From Alphaproteobacteria bacterium (lineage in GTDB: Bacteria > Pseudomonadota > Alphaproteobacteria > Reyranellales > Reyranellaceae): 47,308 nucleotides of DNA. The position numbers were made by a program, and so were the translations under genes. The stretch covers positions 1 to 47,308 of the forward strand of contig JAFAKN010000254.1 of NCBI GenBank assembly GCA_019235415.1, written 5' to 3'. Shown here piece after piece: positions 24,453 to 34,216 of this stretch (position 1 is its first letter; every line of letters starts with the position of its first letter). Below the pieces are notes generated by a model. It did not search any database, was not told where the DNA came from, and saw nothing but the letters and a program-made list of their open reading frames with translations.

Positions 24453-27400
24453 TTGGTCAGGCGAACTTTCCGGGTATGCGTGCGCGTCGTGCTGGGGACC
24501 ATGCTGGTTGCCAGCGCGTTGCTCGTGGTGATTGCCCTGCGCCTGATGGCCGGCCCGGTGAGCCTCGACTTCCTCAAGGAGAGGATCGCCAGTGCGACCG
24601 ATGCGCCAGGCAACAACGTTCGCCCCGAGGTCGATCACATCACCCTGGAATGGGGCGGCCTCGGCCGGCCGATTCGGCTGGCGTTCCACGGCCTGCGCTT
24701 CGTCAACGCCGAGAACCAGGTCGTCGCCTCGGCGCCGTCGGCGGGACTGACTTTCGACCCGCGCAGCGTCATCCGCGGCATCTTCCTGCCGACATCGGTT
24801 ACCATCGAGAAGCCCACCATCGAGGCCGACATCGATCGGGAGGGCGGCATATTGCGACGCATCTTCGCCCATCCCGACGCCCAATCGCAGGACCAGGCCG
24901 TCGGCATTCTGGTCGAGCAGCTGCTGGCCGAACCCAACTACGATTCGCTGGTCGGGCAGCTCGACTCGGTGCGCATCGAGCAGGCCAAGGTGACCCTGCG
25001 CGACGTCAAGACCGGGCTGGCCTGGACCGCTCCCGATGCGCGCGCCGAGCTGAAGCGCGATCAGCGTGGCGTCATCATCTCGGCCAGCGCGCGGTTCATC
25101 GGCCACAGTGGTGACCCGTTCGATGTGTGGCTGGACGGCGTCTACTCACGCGATCGCAGCCGCATCTCGGTCGAGGCGAATGTCGAAGGCTTCAAGCCGT
25201 CGGTCCTGGCCGACCTTTCGCCGGACGTGGCCTTGCTGCGCGGCGTCAACGTTGTGCTTGCCGGACGGCTGCGTGTCGAGACCGACGGCAACGGCGACAT
25301 CCGCACGGTCGTGACGGAGGTAACCGCCGGCGACGGGCAGGTGACGCTGCCCGGGGTGCTGCCGGCATCGCACAAGGTGAAGGACGTCCAGGCGCGTATC
25401 CTGCTCGACGGCGAGAAGCATTCGGTGAGCATCGAACGGCTCTCGCTGGACTTCGGCGCGGCAACCGTCATGGTCACCGGCAGTCTGGCGCGAAATCACG
25501 GGCAGCAGACGTTTTCCGGCCGTGCCGAGGTCAAGCACGTGCCGGTCGACAGGCTGGGCGACTATTGGCCGCTCGAGTTCTCGGCCGGCGGCCGCCAGTG
25601 GGCGCTCGCCAACCTCAGCAGCGGCGAGATCGACGTCGCGGCCGACTTCGGCTTGACCGCACCGGTCGGCGACCTGGCGGCGCTCAAGCTCGACCGCATG
25701 GTCGGATCGATCGACTATCGCGGCATGAGCGTGCGCTACATGCCGCACATGCCGGAGCTGCAGGCGGTGTTCGGCAAGGCCCGCTACGAGAATGGCGCGT
25801 TGCGCTTCGACGTGGCCAGCGGCAAGGCCGTCGGCCTCAGCGTCAAGGACGCCTCGATCGAGCTCACTGGGCTCGACGGTCCGCCGCCGCAAAATGCCGA
25901 GATCCACATGCCGATCACCGGCAGCGCGCAGGACGTGATGCGCTTCCTGTCGCGACCCAAGCTCGGCCTGTCGCGCGACCTCCTGTACGATTACCGCCGC
26001 ATCGGGGGCGAGGCGGCGATCGATCTGTCGCTCAGGTTCCCGCTGGCCGCCGCGCTCGCCGTGAGCGATATCGAGATCAAGACGGATGCCACGGTATCGC
26101 ACTTCTCCCTGCAGGATGCCTTGGGCGATGTCGATCTCACCGACGCCAACGGCAAGGTGCAGTATTCGGGGTCGGAGTTCGCGGTCACGGGAACCGGCAA
26201 GCTCGATGGCAACAGCGTCGATATTGCCTGGCGTCAGATGTTCGACGCGAAGGCGCCGTTCCGCAGTCGCTACGACCTCAAGGGCACCATCCCGGCGGCC
26301 CTTGTCGCCAAGGCGGGGTTCCCGCCCATCGAGCCCTACGTCAGCGGTCCGATGGTCGCGACGGTGACCTACCAAGTGGCCACCAACGGCACGAGCGAAA
26401 TGAACGGCCGGTTCGATCTGCGCGGCGCCAGCGTCGACGCAGCGCCCCTCGATTGGCGGAAGGCGCCGGGCAGCGAAGGCCTCGTGACCTTGGACGTGAA
26501 GCTTGCCCAGGGCGGCAAGCTCTCCAGCATCGACTTCGAGGGCCGCGGCGACGGTCTGCTGGCCAAGGGCCAGGCGCGGTTCACAGGCGACAATGCCCTG
26601 CAGGCCATCAGCCTCAGCCAGCTCGGCGTCGGGCCGACCAATGTCGCGATCGATTGGACGCGCGGGCCGCTCGGCGTCGAGGTCTCGGTGCGCGGCGCGC
26701 TGCTCGAGCTGCCGCGCGTGCGACACGCCATGAAGGTGCGCGACGAGCTTGCCGCGAAGGATCCCCGTGGCGCTGCCGCCCAGGCCCATACCAAGACCCG
26801 GCTCACGCTCCAGCTGCAACAGATAACGACGCAGCACGGCTCGTTGGGCTATGCCAATGGATCGATAGACCTCGCCGCCGATCGCATCGCCGCGGCCGAC
26901 CTCGCGATCGGCGCCGGCCAGGGTTCGACGCTACGCGTGACGCCGGCCGGCAACGGCCGCAACCTTGCCCTCTTCATCGCGGACTTCGGCCTCATGATGC
27001 AGGAGGCGGGCTGGGTCGACGGCATGCTTGGGGGAACGCTGCAGATCAATGGCCACTACGACGATGCGTCGGCCAACTTGCCGTTTGCCGGCCTCCTCAA
27101 GATGGGGCCCTACCGTCTGCAAAAGGTGACGCCGCGCTGGGGAGTGGGTACGTTGAACTCGGCGATCGACGGGTTGGCGCGCGCCGGCAACGCGTTGCAG
27201 CAGTTCGACTCCCTGAAGGCCGACATCGGCAAGCTCGGTGACCGTATCAACATCAAGAACGGGCGGACCAGCGGCGCCTCGATCGGCCTCACGACGCAGG
27301 GCTTCGTCGATCTCGGCAACGAGACGGCGCGGCTGGCCGGCGTGGTCGTGCCGGCCTTTGCGTTCAACAATCTGCTGTCGAACGTGCCGCTCCTGGGACC

Positions 27401-27590
27401 GCTGCTGACCGGCGGCAAGGACGCCGGCCTGTTCGCCGTCGCGTACCAGCTCTATGGGCCGTTCGACGACCTCAGGACCAGCATCAACATGCTGTCGGCG
27501 GTGACGCCGGGCGCGCTACGCGACCTGTTCACCAGCGTGCCCGACGACAGCACGCCGCCGACCCCGATCCGGGCCCAGCCGACTCGCTAG
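24453..27590 (+). CDS. AsmA/YhdP-like envelope protein (DUF3971-type)
   Basis: A 1045-residue protein anchored by one N-terminal membrane helix (VLGTMLVASALLVVIALRLM) with a very large periplasmic part made of repeating beta-strand segments. The C-terminal AsmA-like block (NGRTSGASIGLTTQGFVDLGNETARLAG, then PLLGPLLTGGKDAGLFAVAYQLYGP) is characteristic. AsmA/YhdP/TamB proteins form long hydrophobic grooves that bridge inner and outer membranes and help move phospholipids. The start is uncertain: TTG at 24453 has only a weak purine tract, and GTG codons at 24480 or 24489 just before the membrane helix are alternatives. It is convergent with tyrS, nine bases apart. Confidence 0.85.
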   Translation: MVRRTFRVCVRVVLGTMLVASALLVVIALRLMAGPVSLDFLKERIASATDAPGNNVRPEVDHITLEWGGLGRPIRLAFHGLRFVNAENQVVASAPSAGLTFDPRSVIRGIFLPTSVTIEKPTIEADIDREGGILRRIFAHPDAQSQDQAVGILVEQLLAEPNYDSLVGQLDSVRIEQAKVTLRDVKTGLAWTAPDARAELKRDQRGVIISASARFIGHSGDPFDVWLDGVYSRDRSRISVEANVEGFKPSVLADLSPDVALLRGVNVVLAGRLRVETDGNGDIRTVVTEVTAGDGQVTLPGVLPASHKVKDVQARILLDGEKHSVSIERLSLDFGAATVMVTGSLARNHGQQTFSGRAEVKHVPVDRLGDYWPLEFSAGGRQWALANLSSGEIDVAADFGLTAPVGDLAALKLDRMVGSIDYRGMSVRYMPHMPELQAVFGKARYENGALRFDVASGKAVGLSVKDASIELTGLDGPPPQNAEIHMPITGSAQDVMRFLSRPKLGLSRDLLYDYRRIGGEAAIDLSLRFPLAAALAVSDIEIKTDATVSHFSLQDALGDVDLTDANGKVQYSGSEFAVTGTGKLDGNSVDIAWRQMFDAKAPFRSRYDLKGTIPAALVAKAGFPPIEPYVSGPMVATVTYQVATNGTSEMNGRFDLRGASVDAAPLDWRKAPGSEGLVTLDVKLAQGGKLSSIDFEGRGDGLLAKGQARFTGDNALQAISLSQLGVGPTNVAIDWTRGPLGVEVSVRGALLELPRVRHAMKVRDELAAKDPRGAAAQAHTKTRLTLQLQQITTQHGSLGYANGSIDLAADRIAAADLAIGAGQGSTLRVTPAGNGRNLALFIADFGLMMQEAGWVDGMLGGTLQINGHYDDASANLPFAGLLKMGPYRLQKVTPRWGVGTLNSAIDGLARAGNALQQFDSLKADIGKLGDRINIKNGRTSGASIGLTTQGFVDLGNETARLAGVVVPAFAFNNLLSNVPLLGPLLTGGKDAGLFAVAYQLYGPFDDLRTSINMLSAVTPGALRDLFTSVPDDSTPPTPIRAQPTR

Positions 27591-27599
27591 CGACGATCT

Positions 27600-28853
27600 T
27601 TAGACGGCTCGCACCAGGACGTGTCGCTTGCGCCCGGCGGACAGCTTCAAGGTGCCGCCGGCTTCGAGGTCGCCGTCGTCGATGATCTCGGTGTCGCTGG
27701 CGATCGGCCTGTCGTTCAGCCGACCGCCGCCGCCCTTGATCAGCTTGCGCGCCTCGGTGCGGCTGGGGGCGAGGCCGGCGTCATGGAAGAGCTCGAAGGC
27801 GGCAATGCCGGCGCTGAGCCGGGTGCGGTCGACGTCGACTGTCGGCAACGTATCCGCCCTGCCGCCCTCTTCGAAGGTGCGGCGCGCGGTCTCGGCCGCC
27901 TCCTCGGCCGCAGCCTGCCCGTGCGCCAACGCGGTGACTTCGGTCGCGAGCACTTTCTTGGCGTCGTTGATCTCCTGGCCTTCGAGCTTTTCCAGCCGGG
28001 CAATCTCCTCGAGCGGCAGCTCGGTGAACAGCCGCAGGAAGCGGCCGACGTCGGCGTCCTCGGTGTTGCGCCAGTATTGCCAGAAGTCGTATGGGCTGAG
28101 GCGCTCCGGGTTGAGCCACACCGCACCGGCGGCGCTCTTGCCCATCTTGGCGCCGGAACTGGTCGCGAGCAGCGGCGAGGTCAGCGCGAACAGCTCGGCA
28201 CCCTGCATGCGGCGCCCGAGATCGGCGCCCATGACGATGTTGCCCCATTGGTCCGACCCGCCCATCTGCAGGATGCAGTCGTAGCGCTTGCTCAGCTCCA
28301 CGAAATCGTAGGACTGCAGGATCATGTAGTTGAATTCGAGGAAGGAGAGCGGCTGGTCGCGCTCCAGCCGCAGCCGCACCGAGTCCATGGTGAGCATGCG
28401 GTTCACGGAGAAATGCCGGCCGACGTCGCGCAGCAAGGGGATGTAGAGCAGTGTGTCGAGCCACTCGGCGTTGTTCGCCATGAGCGCGTCGCCCGCGCCG
28501 TCGCCGAACGTCAGGTAGTTGGCGAAGCTTTTGCGGATGCTCGCCATGTTGGCGTCGATCTGCTCGGCCGTGAGCAGCTGCCGGCTCTCGTCGCGCCCAG
28601 ACGGATCGCCGACCTTGGTGGTGCCGCCACCCATCAGGGCGATCGGCTTGTGGCCGGTCTTCTGCCACCAGCGCAACAGCATGATCTGCAGCAGATGACC
28701 GACATGCAGCGAGTCGGCGGTGCAGTCGAACCCGATATAGGCGGTGCGCCGACCCCCCGCCAGGAGCTCGTCCAGCCGCGCCGCGTCGCTGCACTGATGC
28801 ACCATGCCGCGCTCGTGCACGATGCGCATGAAATCCGACCTGAAGTCCGTCAT
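27600..28853 (-). CDS. tyrS: Tyrosyl-tRNA synthetase
   Basis: TyrRS charges tRNA-Tyr. The 417-residue class I enzyme shows the HIGH-type motif as HVGH (SLHVGHLLQ), the tyrosine-pocket [10 protein letters not shown] region, [11 protein letters not shown], and the KMSKS loop as KMGKS (GAKMGKS). A C-terminal S4-like RNA-binding domain follows ([21 protein letters not shown]). ATG 28853 is chosen because homology begins there; the frame extends to 29249 without family similarity. It is divergent from the HIT/anmK genes, a neighbourhood common in this class. Confidence 0.95.
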   Translation of the reverse strand: MTDFRSDFMRIVHERGMVHQCSDAARLDELLAGGRRTAYIGFDCTADSLHVGHLLQIMLLRWWQKTGHKPIALMGGGTTKVGDPSGRDESRQLLTAEQIDANMASIRKSFANYLTFGDGAGDALMANNAEWLDTLLYIPLLRDVGRHFSVNRMLTMDSVRLRLERDQPLSFLEFNYMILQSYDFVELSKRYDCILQMGGSDQWGNIVMGADLGRRMQGAELFALTSPLLATSSGAKMGKSAAGAVWLNPERLSPYDFWQYWRNTEDADVGRFLRLFTELPLEEIARLEKLEGQEINDAKKVLATEVTALAHGQAAAEEAAETARRTFEEGGRADTLPTVDVDRTRLSAGIAAFELFHDAGLAPSRTEARKLIKGGGGRLNDRPIASDTEIIDDGDLEAGGTLKLSAGRKRHVLVRAV

Positions 28854-28919
28854 CTCGCGTTGTCCGTAAGGGGGCGGGGATGTAACACGGAGGGAACCCC
28901 GTCTCAATGGAGATGGCCC

Positions 28920-29376
28920 TTGGCCAACCTGATCGAGCAACTCGTCGCTCTGGCGCGACAAGGGCAGAATCCGTACCTGATCTGCTGCATGCCATCGGGT
29001 TGGCCGGTCATCGGCGATGTTCAGCCGCTGCCAGGCTACTTGCGTGCTCCTGGCAGATCCCGTGGTCGAAAGCCTGAACGCGATGTCGCGCGACCAGCGC
29101 ATCCAATGTTCGCTCGACATGGTGGAAGCGGGAGACGCGGTGCTGGCCGTCACCGAGGCGTATCGCATCAACAACGAGACGCTCGGCAATGCCGAGCCGG
29201 CTTTGCATACGCATATCATTCCGCGCTGCCGGCATGAGCCGGACGACAAGCGCCGCCGGCCGGCCTGGGTCGGTTACGACTGGCCGACGTCGCGCCGCTT
29301 CGATCCGGTCGCGAAGCGCGCCTTCGTCGAGGGCGTGCTCATGCGGCTGACGAACAACGCGGTTGCGGGTGCGTGA
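28920..29376 (+). pseudogene. HIT-family hydrolase gene with one-base frame break
   Basis: HIT proteins are nucleotide hydrolases or transferases with a histidine-triad. Two frames join into one protein: from a TTG at 28920 (GGAG seven bases before) [22 protein letters not shown]...GDVQPLPGY, then after 29040 the next frame continues [20 protein letters not shown]... to [12 protein letters not shown], with two of the triad histidines. One extra T near 29040-29042 breaks the frame. With the shift, translation would end early or start internally. Either the gene is recently decayed or the base is a sequencing error. It sits between divergent tyrS and anmK. Confidence 0.7.
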
Positions 29377-29380
29377 CGTC

Positions 29381-30448
29381 ATGCGGGCCTTGGGTCTGAT
29401 GAGCGGCACGTCGCTCGACGGTGTCGACGTTGCCATGGTGGAGACCGACGGCGTGTCCGTGAAAGCGCTTGGCGGCTTTGTCACGGTGCCGTACGGGGAC
29501 GATGTGCGCCACTTGGTTCGCGCGTCGTTCGGCGCGGAGCAGGCGAATGCCACCAGCGCCGGGGCGGAAAAGGCGGTGACCGAGGCCCACGTCGCTGCGG
29601 TGCGCGAATGGTCGAGGGTGAGCAGCATCGCCATTGCGAGTCTCGACGTCGTGGGGTTCCACGGCCAAACCATCACGCACCGCCCCGAAAAGCGATTCAC
29701 GTGGCAGATCGGTGACGGTGTTGCGCTGGCGCAGGCCCTGGGGGTTCGCGTGGTCAACGATTTGCGTAGCGCCGACGTCGCCGCCGGCGGCGAAGGCGCT
29801 CCGCTGGTGCCGATCTACCACGCTGCGCTGGCGCGCGACCTGCCGAAGCCGTTAGCCGTGGTGAATATCGGCGGGGTGGCCAACGTCACGTGGATCGGCG
29901 AGGACGACCAGCTGCTCGCTTTCGATACCGGGCCGGGCAACGGGCCGATCGACGACTGGTGCGCCAAGCGAGCGGGGCTGCGCTTCGATCGCGATGGCGC
30001 CCTTGCCGCCGCCGGCAAGGTCGACCGGGGCCGGCTGGAGCGCTTCGCCGAGCATGGCTACTTCGCCAAGCGTCCACCCAAATCGCTCGACCGTGGCGAC
30101 TTCAATGAAACCTGGGCCGATGGGCTGAGTGTCGTGGATGGCGCCGCGACGCTGACGCGAGGCACGGCCAGAGCGATTGCCGTGGCCGGCCGGCATTTTC
30201 CGCAGGCGGTGCGCCTTTGGGTGATGAGCGGTGGCGGGGCGCGCAATATCACTCTCGTTCGCGACATCGCCGAGGAGACGGGCGGCAAGGTCGTGACCGC
30301 AGACAGTCTGGGCTGGAACGGCGATGCGATCGAGGCACAGGCTTTCGCGTTCCTCGCGGTGCGCTCGCTACAGGGCCTACCGATCACCTTCCCAGGAACG
30401 ACCGGGGCGCCGCGGCCGCTGACGGGCGGGCGGCTGAACTTACCTTAG
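29381..30448 (+). CDS. anmK: Anhydro-N-acetylmuramic acid kinase
   Basis: AnmK phosphorylates 1,6-anhydro-N-acetylmuramic acid released during cell-wall turnover to MurNAc-6-phosphate, a step in peptidoglycan recycling. The 355-residue protein has the phosphate-binding GLMSGTSLDGVDVA at the N-terminus, VGFHGQTITHRP, VNIGGVANVTWI, AFDTGPGNGPIDDW and the second ATP motif VMSGGGARN. Family size is typical. ATG 29381 directly precedes the first motif; an in-frame TTG at 29363 is possible. Its end overlaps the convergent alpha/beta hydrolase by four bases. Confidence 0.94.
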   Translation: MRALGLMSGTSLDGVDVAMVETDGVSVKALGGFVTVPYGDDVRHLVRASFGAEQANATSAGAEKAVTEAHVAAVREWSRVSSIAIASLDVVGFHGQTITHRPEKRFTWQIGDGVALAQALGVRVVNDLRSADVAAGGEGAPLVPIYHAALARDLPKPLAVVNIGGVANVTWIGEDDQLLAFDTGPGNGPIDDWCAKRAGLRFDRDGALAAAGKVDRGRLERFAEHGYFAKRPPKSLDRGDFNETWADGLSVVDGAATLTRGTARAIAVAGRHFPQAVRLWVMSGGGARNITLVRDIAEETGGKVVTADSLGWNGDAIEAQAFAFLAVRSLQGLPITFPGTTGAPRPLTGGRLNLP

Positions 30449-31119
30449 GGTTCCTTGTTGCTGGTCGCGCGGCCCGGCGGGTGCAGGAGGCTCTTCTGCA
30501 CGTACTTGTCGACTTCGATGGCAAGCTTGTCGAGCGACTCGTGGAAGAAATGGTTGGCGCCTTTGATGGTGCGTGATTCCACTGTGATGCCCTTTTGCAG
30601 CGAAAGCCGTGCAACTAGCTTCTGGATGTCCGGAAGTGGCACGACCTCGTCGCGCTCGGCGCCGACGATCAGTCCGGACGAAGGGCAGGGGGCGAGGAAC
30701 GCGAAGTCGTATGAATTGGCCGGCGGGGCGACCGAGATGAAGCAGTCGATCTCCGGCCGCCGCATCAGGAGCTGCATGCCGATCCAGGCGCCGAAGGAAT
30801 AGCCCGCGATCCAACACGATTTAGCATCGGGGTTCATGCTTTGCAGCCAGTCCAGCGCGGCAGCGGCGTCACTGAGCTCACCCATGCCGTTGTCGAAACG
30901 GCCCTGGCTGCGCCCGACGCCTCGCGTGTTGAACCTCAGGACCGAGAAGCCGCGATTCACGAACACGTGGAACAGCGAGAACACCACCTTGTGGTTCATC
31001 GTCCCGCCATACTGCGGATGGGGGTGAAGAATCAGCGCGATGGGCGCATGTTCTATCTTGCTCTGGTGATAGCGGCCCTCCAGGCGCCCTTCCGGGCCGG
31101 TGAACATCACATCAGGCAT
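30445..31119 (-). CDS. Alpha/beta hydrolase (dienelactone-hydrolase-like)
   Basis: A 224-residue cytoplasmic serine hydrolase. The lead-in LILHPHPQYGGTMNHKVV, the nucleophile elbow GYSFGAW, an acidic residue in VGAERDEVVP and the closing His in IKGANHFFHES give the full catalytic triad. It belongs to the small COG2945-like alpha/beta hydrolases of unknown substrate. It is divergent from iscR, whose operator region lies between them, and overlaps anmK by four bases tail-to-tail. Confidence 0.87.
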   Translation of the reverse strand: MPDVMFTGPEGRLEGRYHQSKIEHAPIALILHPHPQYGGTMNHKVVFSLFHVFVNRGFSVLRFNTRGVGRSQGRFDNGMGELSDAAAALDWLQSMNPDAKSCWIAGYSFGAWIGMQLLMRRPEIDCFISVAPPANSYDFAFLAPCPSSGLIVGAERDEVVPLPDIQKLVARLSLQKGITVESRTIKGANHFFHESLDKLAIEVDKYVQKSLLHPPGRATSNKEP

Positions 31120-31190
31120 CTACACTCCGGCGTTTCCTCATTATCCGCCGTTGCCGTCGGCGCGGAGGAGCGATTTTTCGGGGAATCTTG

Positions 31191-31215
31191 ATACTTGACC
31201 AACCAAGTAGGGTTT
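31191..31215 (+). promoter_or_regulatory. IscR-type operator and promoter before iscR
   Basis: ATACTTGACCAACCAAGT followed by AGGGTTT matches the E. coli type-1 IscR consensus (ATASYYGACTRWWWYAGTCRRSTAT) at about 19 of 25 positions. It contains the perfect inverted pair TACTTG-N6-CAAGTA. A likely -35 TTGACC (31195-31200) lies inside the site, with the -10 possibly at 31218-31223 (TAAACC, weak). Just downstream is another perfect dyad, GGTTTA-C-TAAACC (31211-31223). The iscR start is about 115 bases further on. The binding assignment is inference from the match and position. Confidence 0.55.
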
Positions 31216-31329
31216 ACTAAACCTTAGCAGGCTAGTTGGTTTTTCCCCAGATCCCAGCGTGGGGGTCGGAAATATCGTAGCAACGCCTTGGTTTTCAAGA
31301 CCTTTCGGCACTTGCTCGAGGAGGATGCG

Positions 31330-31812
31330 GTGAAGCTTAGCACCAAGGGGCGCTATGCCGTCATGGCAATGGTCGATCTGGCTCGGCACGCACAGGCCAA
31401 GCCCGTCTCGCTCTCGGACATCGCGGCCCGCCAGGAAATCTCTTTGTCATATCTCGAGCAGCTGTTCGCGCGGCTGCGGCGGGCCGGCTTGGTGAAGAGT
31501 GTGCGCGGCCCCGGCGGCGGCTACCGACTGGCGCGCACCTCGATCGAGACCCGCGTCTCCGAAATCATCCTTGCGGTCGACGAGCCGATCAGCGCCACGC
31601 GCTGCACGGAAATGGGGGCGACCGGCTGCCGCGCTGACCGCAGCAAGTGCCTGACCCACGATCTGTGGGAGGAGCTCGGCAACCAGATCCACGCTTTCCT
31701 GAGCTCGGTGACATTGCACGACGTGCTGGAGCGCAAACTGGCGCCGCGCATCGCCGAGGCGCCAGCCGCGCAGAGCGAGACCAAGACAGACAGCATGGCC
31801 GCGGCCAGCTAG
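31330..31812 (+). CDS. iscR: IscR, Rrf2-family iron-sulfur cluster regulator
   Basis: IscR carries a [2Fe-2S] cluster and represses the ISC operon when clusters are sufficient. The 160-residue protein has the Rrf2 winged helix (KLSTKGRYAVMAMVDLA, then SLSDIAARQEISLSYLEQLFARLRRAGLVKSVRGPGGGY). Three Cys ligands are present, spaced C-x7-C-x6-C (ATRCTEMGATGCRADRSKC) rather than the E. coli C-x5-C-x5-C, followed by the conserved LTHDLW with the His ligand. GTG 31330 has GAGGAGG upstream and starts the homology; the frame is open from 31288. It leads the ISC operon. Confidence 0.95.
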   Translation: MKLSTKGRYAVMAMVDLARHAQAKPVSLSDIAARQEISLSYLEQLFARLRRAGLVKSVRGPGGGYRLARTSIETRVSEIILAVDEPISATRCTEMGATGCRADRSKCLTHDLWEELGNQIHAFLSSVTLHDVLERKLAPRIAEAPAAQSETKTDSMAAAS

Positions 31813-31822
31813 GCCTGCCGCT

Positions 31823-32941
31823 ATGGTCGCGTTCGCGTACCTCGATCACAACGCCACGAGTCCGCTGCGGCCGGCCGCGTTCGCCGCCATGACCGAGGCC
31901 CTGGGCGTGATCGGCAATCCGTCGTCGGTGCACGCTGGCGGGCGCAAGGCGCGCGCTCTGGTCGAAGGCGCACGTCGCGAAGTTGCGATACTGGTCGGGG
32001 CATTGCCGGCCGAGGTCGTATTCACGTCCGGCGGCACCGAGGCCAACTGCATGGCCATCACCGGCACGGGTCGACGGCGCGTGCTGGTCTCGGCCATCGA
32101 GCATGACAGTGTGTCGAGTGCGGCGGCCGACGCTGAACGCGTCCCGGTGGACTGCGAGGGCGTGATCGACCTGGCGGCGCTCGAGCGCCTGCTCGCGTCC
32201 GGCGATGAACCTGCCTTGGTGTCGGTCATGTTGGCCAACAACGAGACGGGCGTGGTGCAGCCCGTCGCGGAGGTCTCGAGGCTGGCCCGCAAGGCTGGCG
32301 CGCTGGTGCATTGCGATGCCGTGCAGGCGGTCGGCAAGATCGCGGTAGATGTCCATGGCCTGGGTGTCGACTACCTTACCCTGTCGGCCCACAAGCTGGG
32401 GGGCCCGACCGGTGTCGGCGCGCTCGTGGTGCGCGATGGCGCGCCCTTTGCCAGTGACCGGCGCGGCGGCGGGCAGGAGGCCCGCCGACGCGCGGGCACC
32501 GAAAATGTGTCCGGCATCGCGGGCTTCGGCGCGGCGGCGGGCGAAGCTGTCAACGGGCTGGCGGTCGGTGACTTGCGCGATCGGCTGGAGGCGGCGCTGC
32601 TGGCGACCGCGGTCGATGCCAGGATATTCGGTGCCGGGGCGACGCGCCTTTGCAACACGACCTGCATTTCCATGCCGGGGGTGCGGGCTGAAACGCAGGT
32701 GATGGCGCTCGACCTGGCCGGCGTCTGCGTCAGCGCCGGTGCCGCCTGCTCGTCGGGCAAGGTGCAGCGCTCGGCCGTGCTGGCGGCCATGGACGTGCAA
32801 GATGCCGTGGCCGGAACCGCCATCAGAATAAGTTTGGGCTGGAACAGCCGGACAGAGGAAATCGAGCGCTTGATCGCGGTGTGGCGGGACCTATATGTCC
32901 GAGTATCGCAGTCGGATATGCCGCGTGCGCGGGCAGCCTAG
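31823..32941 (+). CDS. NifS-like cysteine desulfurase, second copy of the operon
   Basis: A pyridoxal-phosphate enzyme that strips sulfur from cysteine. The 372-residue protein has the N-terminal [12 protein letters not shown], the PLP-binding Lys in [11 protein letters not shown], the [10 protein letters not shown] signature and the active-site Cys C309 in the short loop GAACSSGK. It is more divergent and about 40 residues shorter than the following IscS. Two consecutive desulfurase genes after iscR occur in several alphaproteobacterial ISC operons. It begins ten bases after iscR. Whether it feeds IscU or another acceptor is unknown. Confidence 0.9.
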   Translation: MVAFAYLDHNATSPLRPAAFAAMTEALGVIGNPSSVHAGGRKARALVEGARREVAILVGALPAEVVFTSGGTEANCMAITGTGRRRVLVSAIEHDSVSSAAADAERVPVDCEGVIDLAALERLLASGDEPALVSVMLANNETGVVQPVAEVSRLARKAGALVHCDAVQAVGKIAVDVHGLGVDYLTLSAHKLGGPTGVGALVVRDGAPFASDRRGGGQEARRRAGTENVSGIAGFGAAAGEAVNGLAVGDLRDRLEAALLATAVDARIFGAGATRLCNTTCISMPGVRAETQVMALDLAGVCVSAGAACSSGKVQRSAVLAAMDVQDAVAGTAIRISLGWNSRTEEIERLIAVWRDLYVRVSQSDMPRARAA

Positions 32942-32958
32942 GAATTCAAGGGGTTAGC

Positions 32959-34197
32959 ATGACCGTACTCACCCAGATCCGGCGCAACGACCAGCCGATC
33001 TACCTCGACTACCAGGCGACGACACCGCTCGATCCGCGCGTCCTGGAAGCGATGATGCCCTACTTTACCTACAAGTTCGGCAATCCCCATTCGCGCAGTC
33101 ATTCCTACGGCTGGGAAGCCGAGGAGGCGGTGGAAAAAGCGCGGGCGCAGATCGCCAAACTGATCGGCGGCGACGAGAAAGAGGTGATTTTCACCTCCGG
33201 CGCGACCGAGTCCAACAACCTCGCCATCAAGGGGGTCGCCGAGTTCTACAAGGACCGGCGTAGCCACATCGTGACCACCGTGACGGAGCACAAGTGCGTG
33301 CTCGACACGTGCCGCCATCTCGAGCAGCAGGGCTTCAGCGTGACCTACCTGCCGGTGCAGAAAAGCGGGTTGGTCGATCTCGAGCAACTGCGTGCCGCCG
33401 TGACCGACAAGACCGTCGTGGTCTCGATCATGGCGGTGAACAACGAGATCGGCGTCATCCAACCGCTGGCCGAGATCGGCAAGATCTGCCGTGAGAAGGG
33501 CGCCTTCTTCCACACCGACGCAGCGCAAGCCGTGGGAAAGATCCCGCTCGACGTCGAGGCGATGAACATCGATCTCATGAGCATCTCGGGCCACAAGATC
33601 TACGGTCCCAAGGGCATCGGCGCGCTCTACGTGCGGCGCAGGCCGCGCGTGCGCCTGGTGGCGTTGATCAACGGCGGCGGCCAGGAGCGCGGCTTCCGGT
33701 CGGGCACCCTGCCGACGCCGCTCTGCGTAGGCATCGGCGAGGCCGCCGAGATCGCCATGAAGGAGATGGACTCCGAGGCCAAACGGCTGAAGAAGCTGCA
33801 GGACCGGATGCTGACGGGCCTGCAGTCGAAGCTCCCGGAGATCTATGTCAACGGCGACCTCGAGCATCGCATTCCCGGCAACCTCAACATCAGCTTTGCC
33901 TATGTCGAAGGCGAATCGCTGATGATGGGCATCAAGGGCCTGTCGGTGTCGTCGGGATCAGCCTGCACATCGGCGTCGCTCGAGCCCAGCTACGTGCTGC
34001 GCGCGCTGGGCGTCGACGAGGAGCTGGCGCACACATCGCTTCGCATCGGACTCGGCCGCTTCACGACCGAGACTGAAGTCGACACCGCGGTCGACGAACT
34101 GGTGCGCCACGTCAACAAGCTGCGCGAGATGAGCCCGCTCTGGGAAATGGCCCAGGAGGGGATCGACCTGAAGTCAATCGAATGGGCAGCCCATTGA
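32959..34197 (+). CDS. iscS: Cysteine desulfurase IscS
   Basis: IscS supplies persulfide sulfur to IscU for cluster building and to tRNA thiolation enzymes such as MnmA. The 412-residue protein has [19 protein letters not shown], the PLP Lys in [33 protein letters not shown], and the active-site Cys C336 in [20 protein letters not shown]. The C-terminus ([10 protein letters not shown], ending in SIEWAAH) matches the IscU-binding tail of IscS. ATG 32959 has AAGGGG upstream. It lies between the nifS-like gene and iscU. Confidence 0.96.
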   Translation: MTVLTQIRRNDQPIYLDYQATTPLDPRVLEAMMPYFTYKFGNPHSRSHSYGWEAEEAVEKARAQIAKLIGGDEKEVIFTSGATESNNLAIKGVAEFYKDRRSHIVTTVTEHKCVLDTCRHLEQQGFSVTYLPVQKSGLVDLEQLRAAVTDKTVVVSIMAVNNEIGVIQPLAEIGKICREKGAFFHTDAAQAVGKIPLDVEAMNIDLMSISGHKIYGPKGIGALYVRRRPRVRLVALINGGGQERGFRSGTLPTPLCVGIGEAAEIAMKEMDSEAKRLKKLQDRMLTGLQSKLPEIYVNGDLEHRIPGNLNISFAYVEGESLMMGIKGLSVSSGSACTSASLEPSYVLRALGVDEELAHTSLRIGLGRFTTETEVDTAVDELVRHVNKLREMSPLWEMAQEGIDLKSIEWAAH

Positions 34198-34216
34198 GGC
34201 TGGAGGGAGCACAATC

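Noticed and set aside
27621-29237. Plus-strand open frame opposite tyrS
   Set aside because: TyrRS motifs on the minus strand are unambiguous; the antisense frame is an artefact of GC-rich codon use.
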